A program made the translations under genes and the position numbers. Of a stretch of 64,000 bases of DNA, positions 17,971 through 27,289 are shown piece after piece. The notes under the pieces are model-generated. The model worked only from the letters and a program-made list of their open reading frames with translations. It had not been told where the DNA came from and did not search any database. The stretch is from Thiothrix caldifontis (lineage in GTDB: Bacteria > Pseudomonadota > Gammaproteobacteria > Thiotrichales > Thiotrichaceae): NCBI RefSeq assembly GCF_900107695.1, contig NZ_FNQP01000002.1, positions 121,341 through 185,340 of the forward strand, in the 5' to 3' direction. Within the stretch, counting starts at the first letter, position 1. Every line of letters starts with the position of its first letter.

Positions 17971-20900
17971 GCTCAGAACCCTTGTTAGTGTTGTTATTAT
18001 TATTGTCATCACAGCCTTCAGGCAGCGGTTTATTCTCACTGTACAGTTGCTCACGTTCCACCATCGTGAGGGGTTTACAATTTTTATCCTTGTCATCTTG
18101 CAGCCAACTGAATAAGGCTTCATCCGCTTTCATTTGCAGGCCGAGATACGCCCCGTTGGCATAGCGCCCTTGTGGATCAAGGTCATTATCATCAAACCCT
18201 GCAAGGTTATACCCAGCCCCCAGGCGCAGGTTTTCAACCAGATTGACGTGTACCCCAGCCCCTGCGGTATAGCGGGTCGTATCACCACTGCCTAACAAAC
18301 CGACCTGCCCATTCAGCCCGACACGTTCGGAAATGTCTGTCTGTACATGGGCTGCGGCTAACAGTGCTTCTGAATCACGGCTGCTTGACCCTGCCTGTAA
18401 CTGCTGGAACTTGGCTCCTACATGCCCAGATACGTCAGTCTCATCATTCAGGCGATAATGCTGATGGGTGGACAAGAGGTGAGTATCCTCATCCTTGGCA
18501 TCATCCTTTTTCCATTTATAAGCATACAGGGCGTTATAAGGGCCACCGTCTTTGGGGCGGTGTGCGGCTGCCAGTGTCAGGGTGTTATTGAGCTGATCCT
18601 CGCCCGTGGTTTTGTTTTTCTGATAGCGCACTTCGTCACCCACCATCACGGTCAGGTCTTCGCCCGCACGGGTCACGTAGGCACCATTCGCACCGTAGTA
18701 GGTTTCGTTATCGCTTTGCCGGGTTTCCACCCGCAGTAACTTTTTAGCGGCCTTGTCACGGGTGTCCTGAATCGCTACCGACGCGGCAATGCTGTCTTCC
18801 TTGGTTGAGCCTTCCTGATAGTTGAGGAACTCGACCGTGGGGGTCACGGTCAGGTTATCTTCAACCTCCAGGTTGGCTTTCGCACCATTGGCAGTGACTA
18901 CATCTTCACCGTTAATGTCACCTTCGATGCGGTATTCGGAATACAGCTCGGTCGATGGCAAGACTTCGGTTTTCACCCCGGCGACCAGGGTATTCTGGGT
19001 ATCCACCGTGCCTGCCAGCGTACCACCTGCCAAGCGATCCGCATTTTCCATGCGGATGTAGGCTTTGGTCTTGTCACCCACCTGCATATCAGCACCAACA
19101 GCGGTACGCTGGCGTGCGCCATCACCGATTTCACGTTCGTGTTCGGCTTTGATACTGCCCTTTTTGCCAAGGATCTCGACCGGGCGTTCTGCACCGACCA
19201 GCAAGGTATTGACGGTATCAGTGCTGATGCCATCCGTTTGTTCAATCCGGCGAGTACCAGCTTTCAGCTTCCAGTCATCCACTTTGGTAGTAGCACTGAG
19301 TTCGGCGGAACGGCGGCTGGCGTCGGTACTGAGGGCTTGGCTATCCACCAGCTCCACTTTTGCGGTGGTATCTTTACTGACCTTCTGCTCGTGGGTCAGC
19401 TTGATTTCACGCCGGTCTGCCTGTACGCCGCTGCTACTGTTGGTGAAACCCGCATCGGCTTGCGCCGCGACCAGTTCAGTACGGCTGCCCGCGTCCCATT
19501 GGTGCGTCGCCTGTACCCGCACGGCCTTGCCTTCCGGGTCGCTGTCGTTGTGTTCCATCTGGGCAATACCGGCTTGCACGGTCGTCTGCTGGTCTTTGTA
19601 CTCTGCATGTACCCCGCTGACCTGGTAGCCGTCGGTGCTATGTTCATCACGGGTGTGGCTGACGCCAACACTCAGTGCGTCCGTCACTTTGTGGTCAGCA
19701 CGGATACCTGCCACCAGATAATCTTCGGTTGCCACTTCCTTGTCATAGGAAATGCGTACCGATACCGGATTGAGATTCTCATCCAGTGACGGAATGACGC
19801 GATGGAACGTGATATTCCCCGTCACTTCGTCAATGGAGTAATCGCGGAAACGTTCCAGCTTTTCCACCTTCACCAGCAAACCTGAGTTGGCACGGTCACG
19901 GGTGATAATTTCGACGATTTCGGAATTGCGCACCACCGGTACACCTTGCAGTTTATGGAACAGTGCCGTGCCATTGCCCGGTAATTCTTCGGAAGCACGC
20001 GGGTTGTCCTGGCTCGCCGCAAACGCTTGCACACGGGTTTTGCCATCGTCATACACCGCATTGGCACCGGTCAGCGTCCGCTGTATTTTCGCAATATCGG
20101 CGGGGGAACTGTTATTGTCGGTGACATAATCGCCCCACATGACACTGTGGCGGTCTTTTTCCAGCTTGGCGTACAGTGGGCTACGGCTTTGTGCTTCATA
20201 ACCCCGGATGGAAGAATCGCCGTACACCTGATAATAGGCTTCCGGGTCAATGTCACGCAGCAATTCGGCATCCGCGTCTTTCTGGTTGTCGTAAGAAAGG
20301 GTCAGGTGCATGTCGCCCTTGACGCGCCCTTTCATGAACAAGGCAGCACGCCCATCGACTTCCACCCCGTCACTCTCTGCCACTTGTTGCAGCACTACAC
20401 TGTCATAGCCCCCCTTGCCATACCCTTGGTGAGCGCGGATGTCGAGCAAACCGACCGCCACCAACGGGCGCATTTCAGCCACTTGTGCCACATCCACTTC
20501 GCTTTGCAAGGTGCCGGTAGATGCCCGCAACTTGACTTGCCCGGTCTGGCTACCACTGCGCAGGTGGACAATGCGTTCGCCATTGGTGACTTTTACCTGA
20601 TGACCCGGAACCTTGTCCTGAATGTCGGCTTCCAGCCATTCACCCTCACTGCTTTCCAGGGTGAGGAAATACGTACCCTTGGCGGGGTAGCCGTTCTTGT
20701 CCACAATCTGGATTTTTACGGGTACGGCAGAGCGCCCCCGGTCAGCCGTGAGGGTGTTTTCCACCGTCATTTTCACTGCGACACCTGCTGAAGGGCGTTT
20801 GAAAGTCTTTTCGGCAATGGTGCGCTCGTTACCGAAGTTATCCTTGACCGCGATTTTGACCTGGTTTTCACCTTCATCCAGTTCCACGCCGTACCAGGCC

Positions 20901-23900
20901 ATGACTTGCGCTTGCTCTTTCTTGTTGACGATTTGTTCGCCCAAATGGCTGGCGTCTACCGCTTTACCATTAATGTACAAAGTGGGGGTGATGTCGGCGG
21001 GTGTGACCAGCATAAAACGCCCGTCAATACTGGTATCACCCAGTGGCCACAGCCAGGTACCCGACTTGGCTTGTGCATGGGTAATGGCACGCACCACTTC
21101 TTTGGGAACCGGTACTGCCGCTTCGGCGGCTTGCTCGGCTTCCTCAGCCTTGCTTGCCGCGAAGGATTGTTGGTGCTCCTTGGCCTTACGCTGGTAAGCC
21201 TCCATCAGACCGTTGGAAATATCACCGTTTTGCGCAGCTTCCGCCTGGTTTGCCAGATGACGCAGACTGTTGACATTGCTGGGGTCGAGATTGTCAATTT
21301 CATTGTGCCAACCCTGCTCACTGCTGCGGCTACGCGCAATAATGCGTTCGGCAACGGCATTCTGCTCTGCTGCAATCTCACTGGCGCAGACAGTTTTTGT
21401 CGAGGCTTGAGCGTGTTTTTCTACCGGTTCTTCGTAAATCAGGTTGATTTCAACCCGGCGATTTTTCGCCATACCCTCTGGGGTGTCATTGCTGGCGACG
21501 GGCTGGCTTTCACCTTTGCCATCCACGCTGATTTCCGTTTGCACACCGAGGTTTTTCAACACGTATTCAGCAGCTTCGTGAGCGCGTGCCTGAGACAGCC
21601 CCGGATTATCCTTGAATTTAGCCTTGGTTTCCGGTTTCAGACGCTGGTTATCGGTATGCCCGACGAAACCAAAACGTGCATTGTGTTTATCTTTGCTCAG
21701 CACCAGTAGCTGGCGCAGCTTTTCCAGGTATTCCGGTGGGATATGGGCTTTACCTGAATCAAAATGCAGCGGCGGAATGACATTGGGAAGGGTACGGGTT
21801 GTCCATTCACGAGCCACACCTGCTACCGGCTGCTCCGTGCATTTTTCTACCGTTTTAGGTTTAGCTTCCGGGCATTGTGCGGTGAAATCCGCCCGCTGGA
21901 ATTCCCCCGGCATCAGGTCAACGAAACGGCTGTCCGGGTCACCGGCCTGGGCGTGATCAACCACTTTCAACACCACACCTTCCGGCAAGGTGTGCGGGTC
22001 AACCTTGAGAACATGCAAACCGGGTTTTAGCCCATACAGGCTGAATTGCCCATCAGGGTCAGTGACCACATACGTTCCGTCTTCCATGTACAGGCGCACA
22101 TCCGCTAATGGCCAACCACTGGCCTGACGTTGTTGGTCAAGTGCTTGCTTGGCATCACCGATTTTACAGCCTGCTTCCACCGCAATCCGCCCGAACAGAA
22201 TGGCACGGTCAGACAATACCCCTTCCTGTTTGATGCTGACCTGGGCTTTGACCAGTGGAGACTGGATGGGTAGACCCGTCAGGGTGCTACCCGTGCTGAA
22301 AGCGGTATTAATGCCCTCACTACTCACCCCCAAAGCGGTGACTTGGGTGATGTAAGTGAGTGTCCATTCAGCCTTTGCCGGGAATTGCCCCAAACGGAAA
22401 GCCAGCGCCGTACCCTTGGGGGCGCTCTCCAGCGTCAGGCTCGGATCCTGTGCCACTTCACCATTGAGTTTGGTCGTACCGCTAAGGTATTTGAAACCAT
22501 AAGGAAGCTGGTCTTTGATGTACGCGGCATACAAATCCTGTTCAGACAAATTGCGCACCTTGATGGTGTAGGACAACAAGTCCCCAATCGCTGCGGTGGT
22601 TTTGGATACCGTTTTTTCAATAGCAAGCTGCCCGGTAATGCCCTTCTGGTCCAAGGGGATGTCGATATTCATGCCAGCGTTTTCGCGGGTATCCAGAATA
22701 AAAATACCGGCTGAACCCGTACTCTCGGTAGGCGTTGCGGCATAACCGTTCAAACCATAAGAAGGGTTAACCACATTGCGCCCGGGGAAGTTACCGGGTG
22801 GATTAACCGAAGGCATGACGTAAGTAACGGGCGGATTGACCTTCAGGTAATACTTGCCTGCGGCAATAGCGGTGAACGTGTAACGTCCATTGGCGTCAGT
22901 GCGGGTACTCGCCACGGTAGCGTTGGTAGTCGCATCCACTAACAGCACTTCCGCATCAGGGATACGTTCCAGATTGGCAGAATCAAATACCATCCCGCTA
23001 ATCCTTCCCGGCAAATTTGGCAGTGTTTCATCATCGGGAATTAAGGTATTACAGTTGTTCGCACTTTGAAAATCCGGTGTGCCATCACCATTGGCATCCA
23101 ATACCGTTTGGATTTGCACCGTCGTTTGCTGTTCTGGCTGCTTAATCACTTGCAGGGTAAAGCCAAACTTGCCACTTTGGTTAGGCTTCAGGGCGCTCGC
23201 AGGCAGGAGTATCCCGACTTTCTCGACTTTACTGCTGCCATCCCACTGATCATGACTAATCCATGCGCCACCCGGTAACGCCAGCACGGGCATCGCTTGC
23301 ACCGGTACTGCAAAAAACTCGCTGCCTTGTGCCAGATTGACGTAGGAAGAGAGGCTGGTTTCAAACAGCACACCACTCATGGCAATACCGTTGACGGTGA
23401 TACTGCGCTCGCTGGGTGGTTCGTTACCGATATTGGTAAAACCAATTTCATGAGAAACTTTCTTACCTTTATCCAACGGGATAACACAATCTACATCCGT
23501 TTTATGGCTAATACGAATCAGCGCACCGGAAGTGATGGTCACATTATCAACCCCTTCTTTTTTGACAGCGGTATCAATATTCGAGATGGAAGAAAGTTTG
23601 ACGGCGTATTGATCCCCGACCGCAGCATTCGTGGATACAGTACCCACAATCACTACCCGAATGGATTGACCGGGTTGCAGTAATTCTGTCAGGCTGATCT
23701 CAGGCTCGCCCAGATTCACCTGACCATCGCCATTTTGGTCTAAAAAAATGCGTAAATCGCCCAGATCACCATTGTCACCGGATAGATTTTCAACCAATAA
23801 ATTGTACTTGTCGGCAACGTTACCGGTATTCACAATGGTATGCGGGAAATAAACCGGTTGCCCGCCCACCGCAGGTTGCGTGGTTTCCTCGGTTTGCTCG

Positions 23901-24094
23901 TGTGCAAGGTAACGCCCCACGACCAGTGTCGCGTAATTGGACAGTAGATTAATCACCTTGCCTGTTTCAGTATCGAAATAGGAGGCTTCGGCCTGGTTGA
24001 TGATACGAGTTCCCTGCGAGGTAGCCGCTTGCACTGGCAAGCCGAGTACACTACTCAGTATCAGGAACAAAAAAATGCTAACAATGCGTGACAT
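17942..24094 (-). CDS. OmpA-domain, DUF11 and outer-membrane barrel protein (2050 aa)
   Basis: Mosaic envelope protein. Signal peptide (residues 1-23, ends PVQA); module GTRIINQAEASYFD; DUF11-like region with DQNGDGQVN loop (~24-170); Cna-B-like domain SGMVFDSANLERIPDAEVLL (~365-470); DUF11 domain (~490-640); second carboxypeptidase-like loop (VRLYMEDGTYVVTDPDGQFS, ~690-740); OmpA domain ~771-888 (FDSGKAHIPPEYLEKL, GFVGHTDNQRL, LSQARAHEAAEYVL, NRRVEINLIYEE), predicted to hold peptidoglycan. A helical Ala/Glu-rich linker (~900-1000) leads to Ig-like domains, then from ~1330 to ~1995 alternating polar/hydrophobic strands typical of an outer-membrane barrel, with a last strand AYLGLQMKADEALF. 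A 55-residue tail with two Cys and a five-Asn run follows. It is the only member of the cluster with an evident anchor and could tether or export the other four proteins (inference). Confidence 0.85.
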   Translation of the reverse strand: MSRIVSIFLFLILSSVLGLPVQAATSQGTRIINQAEASYFDTETGKVINLLSNYATLVVGRYLAHEQTEETTQPAVGGQPVYFPHTIVNTGNVADKYNLLVENLSGDNGDLGDLRIFLDQNGDGQVNLGEPEISLTELLQPGQSIRVVIVGTVSTNAAVGDQYAVKLSSISNIDTAVKKEGVDNVTITSGALIRISHKTDVDCVIPLDKGKKVSHEIGFTNIGNEPPSERSITVNGIAMSGVLFETSLSSYVNLAQGSEFFAVPVQAMPVLALPGGAWISHDQWDGSSKVEKVGILLPASALKPNQSGKFGFTLQVIKQPEQQTTVQIQTVLDANGDGTPDFQSANNCNTLIPDDETLPNLPGRISGMVFDSANLERIPDAEVLLVDATTNATVASTRTDANGRYTFTAIAAGKYYLKVNPPVTYVMPSVNPPGNFPGRNVVNPSYGLNGYAATPTESTGSAGIFILDTRENAGMNIDIPLDQKGITGQLAIEKTVSKTTAAIGDLLSYTIKVRNLSEQDLYAAYIKDQLPYGFKYLSGTTKLNGEVAQDPSLTLESAPKGTALAFRLGQFPAKAEWTLTYITQVTALGVSSEGINTAFSTGSTLTGLPIQSPLVKAQVSIKQEGVLSDRAILFGRIAVEAGCKIGDAKQALDQQRQASGWPLADVRLYMEDGTYVVTDPDGQFSLYGLKPGLHVLKVDPHTLPEGVVLKVVDHAQAGDPDSRFVDLMPGEFQRADFTAQCPEAKPKTVEKCTEQPVAGVAREWTTRTLPNVIPPLHFDSGKAHIPPEYLEKLRQLLVLSKDKHNARFGFVGHTDNQRLKPETKAKFKDNPGLSQARAHEAAEYVLKNLGVQTEISVDGKGESQPVASNDTPEGMAKNRRVEINLIYEEPVEKHAQASTKTVCASEIAAEQNAVAERIIARSRSSEQGWHNEIDNLDPSNVNSLRHLANQAEAAQNGDISNGLMEAYQRKAKEHQQSFAASKAEEAEQAAEAAVPVPKEVVRAITHAQAKSGTWLWPLGDTSIDGRFMLVTPADITPTLYINGKAVDASHLGEQIVNKKEQAQVMAWYGVELDEGENQVKIAVKDNFGNERTIAEKTFKRPSAGVAVKMTVENTLTADRGRSAVPVKIQIVDKNGYPAKGTYFLTLESSEGEWLEADIQDKVPGHQVKVTNGERIVHLRSGSQTGQVKLRASTGTLQSEVDVAQVAEMRPLVAVGLLDIRAHQGYGKGGYDSVVLQQVAESDGVEVDGRAALFMKGRVKGDMHLTLSYDNQKDADAELLRDIDPEAYYQVYGDSSIRGYEAQSRSPLYAKLEKDRHSVMWGDYVTDNNSSPADIAKIQRTLTGANAVYDDGKTRVQAFAASQDNPRASEELPGNGTALFHKLQGVPVVRNSEIVEIITRDRANSGLLVKVEKLERFRDYSIDEVTGNITFHRVIPSLDENLNPVSVRISYDKEVATEDYLVAGIRADHKVTDALSVGVSHTRDEHSTDGYQVSGVHAEYKDQQTTVQAGIAQMEHNDSDPEGKAVRVQATHQWDAGSRTELVAAQADAGFTNSSSGVQADRREIKLTHEQKVSKDTTAKVELVDSQALSTDASRRSAELSATTKVDDWKLKAGTRRIEQTDGISTDTVNTLLVGAERPVEILGKKGSIKAEHEREIGDGARQRTAVGADMQVGDKTKAYIRMENADRLAGGTLAGTVDTQNTLVAGVKTEVLPSTELYSEYRIEGDINGEDVVTANGAKANLEVEDNLTVTPTVEFLNYQEGSTKEDSIAASVAIQDTRDKAAKKLLRVETRQSDNETYYGANGAYVTRAGEDLTVMVGDEVRYQKNKTTGEDQLNNTLTLAAAHRPKDGGPYNALYAYKWKKDDAKDEDTHLLSTHQHYRLNDETDVSGHVGAKFQQLQAGSSSRDSEALLAAAHVQTDISERVGLNGQVGLLGSGDTTRYTAGAGVHVNLVENLRLGAGYNLAGFDDNDLDPQGRYANGAYLGLQMKADEALFSWLQDDKDKNCKPLTMVEREQLYSENKPLPEGCDDNNNNNTNKGSEHETAASGKP

Positions 24095-24192
24095 GGAAGC
24101 CTCTCTGATTTTTATTATGAATTTTGTTATGGGCTTTTTGTCATATCGGCTAACTGCTATCCCTGCATTTAGCCACGTAATCTATTGCTTGA

Positions 24193-24219
24193 AGCCTTCC
24201 CCGACCAGCGGGGAAGGCT
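24193..24219. repeat. Intercistronic 11-bp-arm palindrome
   Basis: AGCCTTCCCCG-ACCAG-CGGGGAAGGCT lies in the 156-nt gap between the 986-aa and 2050-aa genes. No U-tract follows in the direction of transcription, so it looks more like an mRNA processing or stabilising hairpin than a terminator. A related CCCTTC-rich hairpin lies at 32259-32283. Confidence 0.7.
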
Positions 24220-24250
24220 CTGCAACTAACGGAGCGGTTGACCCGCCGGT

Positions 24251-27211
24251 TTATTGAACCTTGGTGCTGAACCGGACAGTCGCTTGTTGACCCGGCTGTA
24301 AATCCCCACCCAATTGGCTGGCAGGTACGGAACCTGTACCAACATAGAAGGCAATGTCACTACCAACGATTTCACCTTCGTTGGTCACAGCAGCCGGTGC
24401 ACAACCCAGATTCAAGCAGTACTTGAGGCTATTGACTTCATACGTGCTGTAGGCCGGAACCTTATCGCGGATAATCACGTTTTTCGCCAAAGCGTCACCT
24501 TGGTTTTCGGACTGAATCTGCCAGATGGCACATTCGGTTGGTGCTACTTCAGTGGTCAGATTCGCCTGGAACGTGCCTTCAGGCGTACCGTCACAGTTGG
24601 CATCAATGGCGACTTGCTTATCCAGACGCACCTGACCGAGGATCACGATGGAGACATCTTCCACAGAAGTCGATGGCCCTGTGCCGATATTGGTTGCATA
24701 GAGCGTCAAGACATCGGTCTGCCCCGGTGCGGCACTGGAAGGTGCGAACACGGTTGGTGTCAGGTCAAACTTCTCACCCGGATTCATGGTCACCTCAGGG
24801 TTGCCATCATTATCCGCGTCGGTAACAGGAATATTCACCACATTACCAGCCACATCCACACCCTTGATCACATCACCGGGTTGCAACTCAGCCAGCGTTT
24901 TATCGGGAATACCATCACCATTAGTATCCACTTTAACGGTATTACCCCATGACTCGCCACTTAGGGAGTTAGCCGATGTCAGCTCCAGCGTTTCAGTGGT
25001 GTTACCCGTATTTTCCAGCGTATTGATGTAGTTCACGGAACCACCCGGCTGAATTTGGTTACTACCCGGCGGGGTCAGTTCCACTTGTGCCAGATTTTCC
25101 ACATCAATAGCGTCCAACATAATGTCAGAAGCACCACTGTTAGCCGAGGTGATGCTGATGAAGACCGGTTGATCACCATCACCATCGAGATTGGCATCCA
25201 TAATATCCGGTGTGCCGTCGCCATTATTGTCTGCCAGGTAGTCAGCCAAGGCATACGCGGGGTCATTAGGAATGGTGACAACGGCTACGTATTGGTTGGT
25301 TGCTGCATTCCCCAAAGAACCGGCAGGTAACAGCGCCGTACTGGTCAACGGGCTACCGGTAGGGTTGCCACTGGCATCGGCCTTGTAGAACAGTGCACTC
25401 CAACCCGTCGGCAAACCACCGACCGTTGTACCATTCCAACTGCTACCAATGCTGAACTGGAAGGAGTCGGAAGAGCCGGAACCATTGTCGATATACAATG
25501 GAATCTTGACTGTGCTACCTACGGTGGCTGCCATTGCCTGGCGAGTACCGGGGTTTGTGCCATGATTGATATTGTAAGGTGCTGTCCCCAGTGCGTCTTC
25601 ATTTGCCGATGTACCGGCGCTGCCTGTATTGTCGAACAAGTCAACGCCTGCTGCGGAGATAGCCTGCAATTGCAGTGTGGTCGTATCGCTAACGGTTGTT
25701 GGCGCAGTCGCTGATGTAGCAGTCAAAGTCACTATTCCGCCGTTGGCGGCATTGGTTGGCAACTGGGCTTTAACCACAATACGGGCAGTATCGCCCGATT
25801 CCAGCATCCCGGTATCGACACCACCTTTGGAGTTGGTGTCCACCAGTTGCACCGTGCCGCTTGCATTCCAGTAAGTAAACACTGTCCCAGGCGGGAAGCT
25901 GCTGCCACTGGTCGTCAGTTCAAACGTATCGCGACCCGTGCCATTATTGGTGACATCCACAGAGAACCATACCGCAGAACCCGGCGGCGCAGTGGTTACC
26001 AACTGTACGTCATCGAGCGTATTATCATCCAGACCATCGTTATGCGGGGCCGACTTGGCATTATCACCGGTATCGTCCGTTACAACCCCATAAAGCTGTG
26101 GCAAAACCGTTTGCACCGGGTTGGAAGGCACAATCACTGGCGGTGTTATTGCATTGCCATCCTGATCCGCTTTCAGGAAGCCGGTATTCTTCACAATGTC
26201 GCCTGCCGACCCCGGAATGCTGTTATTGTTGAAAGTCAGCGGATCATAAGCAACCCTGAAGGTCACACTGATGGTTGCCCCCGGTGCCAACGCAGCATCT
26301 TTTGCGTAAATACCCGGCAATATATCGACCATATCACCGTCTTTGTTCAAGTCAGCACCCGCAGTCGCTTCACTAAGGCTCTGACTAACCGGCAACGTAT
26401 CACCATTGCCCGTCAACAAACCCGCCGCACTGGCAGAAACGAAACTGGTCTGCCCAGGGAGCGCATCGAAAATTTCAACATCCTGAGCAACCTGATTGCC
26501 GGTGTTGGTAACAGTTAAGGTATAGGCAATTTGGTTATTAGCCGCATCCAGCACCGCCGACTTGGTATGGTTCAGTACCGCATCATTGGCAACCGTGATC
26601 AACGTATGGTTGGTATTGTTCGCACTGTCGTAGCCACCACTACTGGTTAAATCCACAACGCTGCCATTGCTGGTCGTTGCTGTCAGTTTTGCATACAACT
26701 TATTACCAGCAGTTGCCGTTGCAGGGACTTTTACGGCCATGACCAATGCCACACTCTGACCACCAGTCAGTGTCACCGTACCACCAGCAGCCACCATCGT
26801 TTCACCGGCATCCGCCAGACCGTTCCCGTTGCTGTCGATGAACAACTGGATGCTGTCAGCAGTCAAGTCATCGCCGGTAATGTCTGCCACATTCAGCGTA
26901 TAGGTATCTTTACCGTTACCGTTGTTGGTCAGGGTGTGTTGGGAGTAAACCATCTGACCGGCAGCAGCCGTTTTGGTGGTATCGACACCCAGTTCAGCCG
27001 CGTAGACCTGTTTGACCGTAATAACCGCTTCGTTGGATTGGGCACTGTACGTGTTACCGTTTTCGTCTTCATACGTCACAGTTGCCAAGTTTTTAATCTG
27101 TGTGCCAGCAGCCGTCGCTGCAATGACCGGGGACGCGTGCAGCATAATGCCACCTGCCAGCAACGCTGTTGCACAAGCGCCTGCCAGCTTATTCATCTGT
27201 AAAGGTTTCAT
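24251..27211 (-). CDS. Exported DUF11/Ig-like repeat protein (986 aa)
   Basis: A secreted multidomain protein of unknown function. The signal peptide covers residues ~1-32 (ends SPVIAA). The next module, GTQIKNLATVTYED, is shared with the 2050-aa and 874-aa neighbours, followed by QHTLTNNGNGKDTYTLNV and the loop DSNGNGLADAGE. Several DUF11-like domains carry TNTGNQVAQDVEIFDALP, VDVTNNGTGRDTFEL and NTLENTGNTTETLEL. Asp-rich, probably Ca2+-binding loops include DNNGDGTPD, DLDGDGDQP and DTNGDGIPD. The last domain (DANCDGTPE, ECAIWQIQSENQGDALAKNV) ends ATVRFSTKVQ. Domain order matches the 874-aa protein almost throughout, so the two are tandem-derived paralogues flanking the barrel gene. No membrane anchor is seen. 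Confidence 0.85.
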   Translation of the reverse strand: MKPLQMNKLAGACATALLAGGIMLHASPVIAATAAGTQIKNLATVTYEDENGNTYSAQSNEAVITVKQVYAAELGVDTTKTAAAGQMVYSQHTLTNNGNGKDTYTLNVADITGDDLTADSIQLFIDSNGNGLADAGETMVAAGGTVTLTGGQSVALVMAVKVPATATAGNKLYAKLTATTSNGSVVDLTSSGGYDSANNTNHTLITVANDAVLNHTKSAVLDAANNQIAYTLTVTNTGNQVAQDVEIFDALPGQTSFVSASAAGLLTGNGDTLPVSQSLSEATAGADLNKDGDMVDILPGIYAKDAALAPGATISVTFRVAYDPLTFNNNSIPGSAGDIVKNTGFLKADQDGNAITPPVIVPSNPVQTVLPQLYGVVTDDTGDNAKSAPHNDGLDDNTLDDVQLVTTAPPGSAVWFSVDVTNNGTGRDTFELTTSGSSFPPGTVFTYWNASGTVQLVDTNSKGGVDTGMLESGDTARIVVKAQLPTNAANGGIVTLTATSATAPTTVSDTTTLQLQAISAAGVDLFDNTGSAGTSANEDALGTAPYNINHGTNPGTRQAMAATVGSTVKIPLYIDNGSGSSDSFQFSIGSSWNGTTVGGLPTGWSALFYKADASGNPTGSPLTSTALLPAGSLGNAATNQYVAVVTIPNDPAYALADYLADNNGDGTPDIMDANLDGDGDQPVFISITSANSGASDIMLDAIDVENLAQVELTPPGSNQIQPGGSVNYINTLENTGNTTETLELTSANSLSGESWGNTVKVDTNGDGIPDKTLAELQPGDVIKGVDVAGNVVNIPVTDADNDGNPEVTMNPGEKFDLTPTVFAPSSAAPGQTDVLTLYATNIGTGPSTSVEDVSIVILGQVRLDKQVAIDANCDGTPEGTFQANLTTEVAPTECAIWQIQSENQGDALAKNVIIRDKVPAYSTYEVNSLKYCLNLGCAPAAVTNEGEIVGSDIAFYVGTGSVPASQLGGDLQPGQQATVRFSTKVQ

Positions 27212-27260
27212 GAATGACTCTCTTATTTAATTATTTTGTTTGAGATTATTGTTATTGCTT

Positions 27261-27282
27261 GGGGTTTGGGGTTTGGGGTTGG
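27261..27282 (+). repeat. G-rich tract with quadruplex-like spacing
   Basis: Three GGGG runs separated by TTT and followed by TTGG lie on the + strand between the first and second genes of the surface-protein cluster, so the transcript carries the C-rich complement. The fourth run has only two G, so a full four-tier quadruplex is not certain. Confidence 0.6.
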
Positions 27283-27289
27283 TTTGTTG

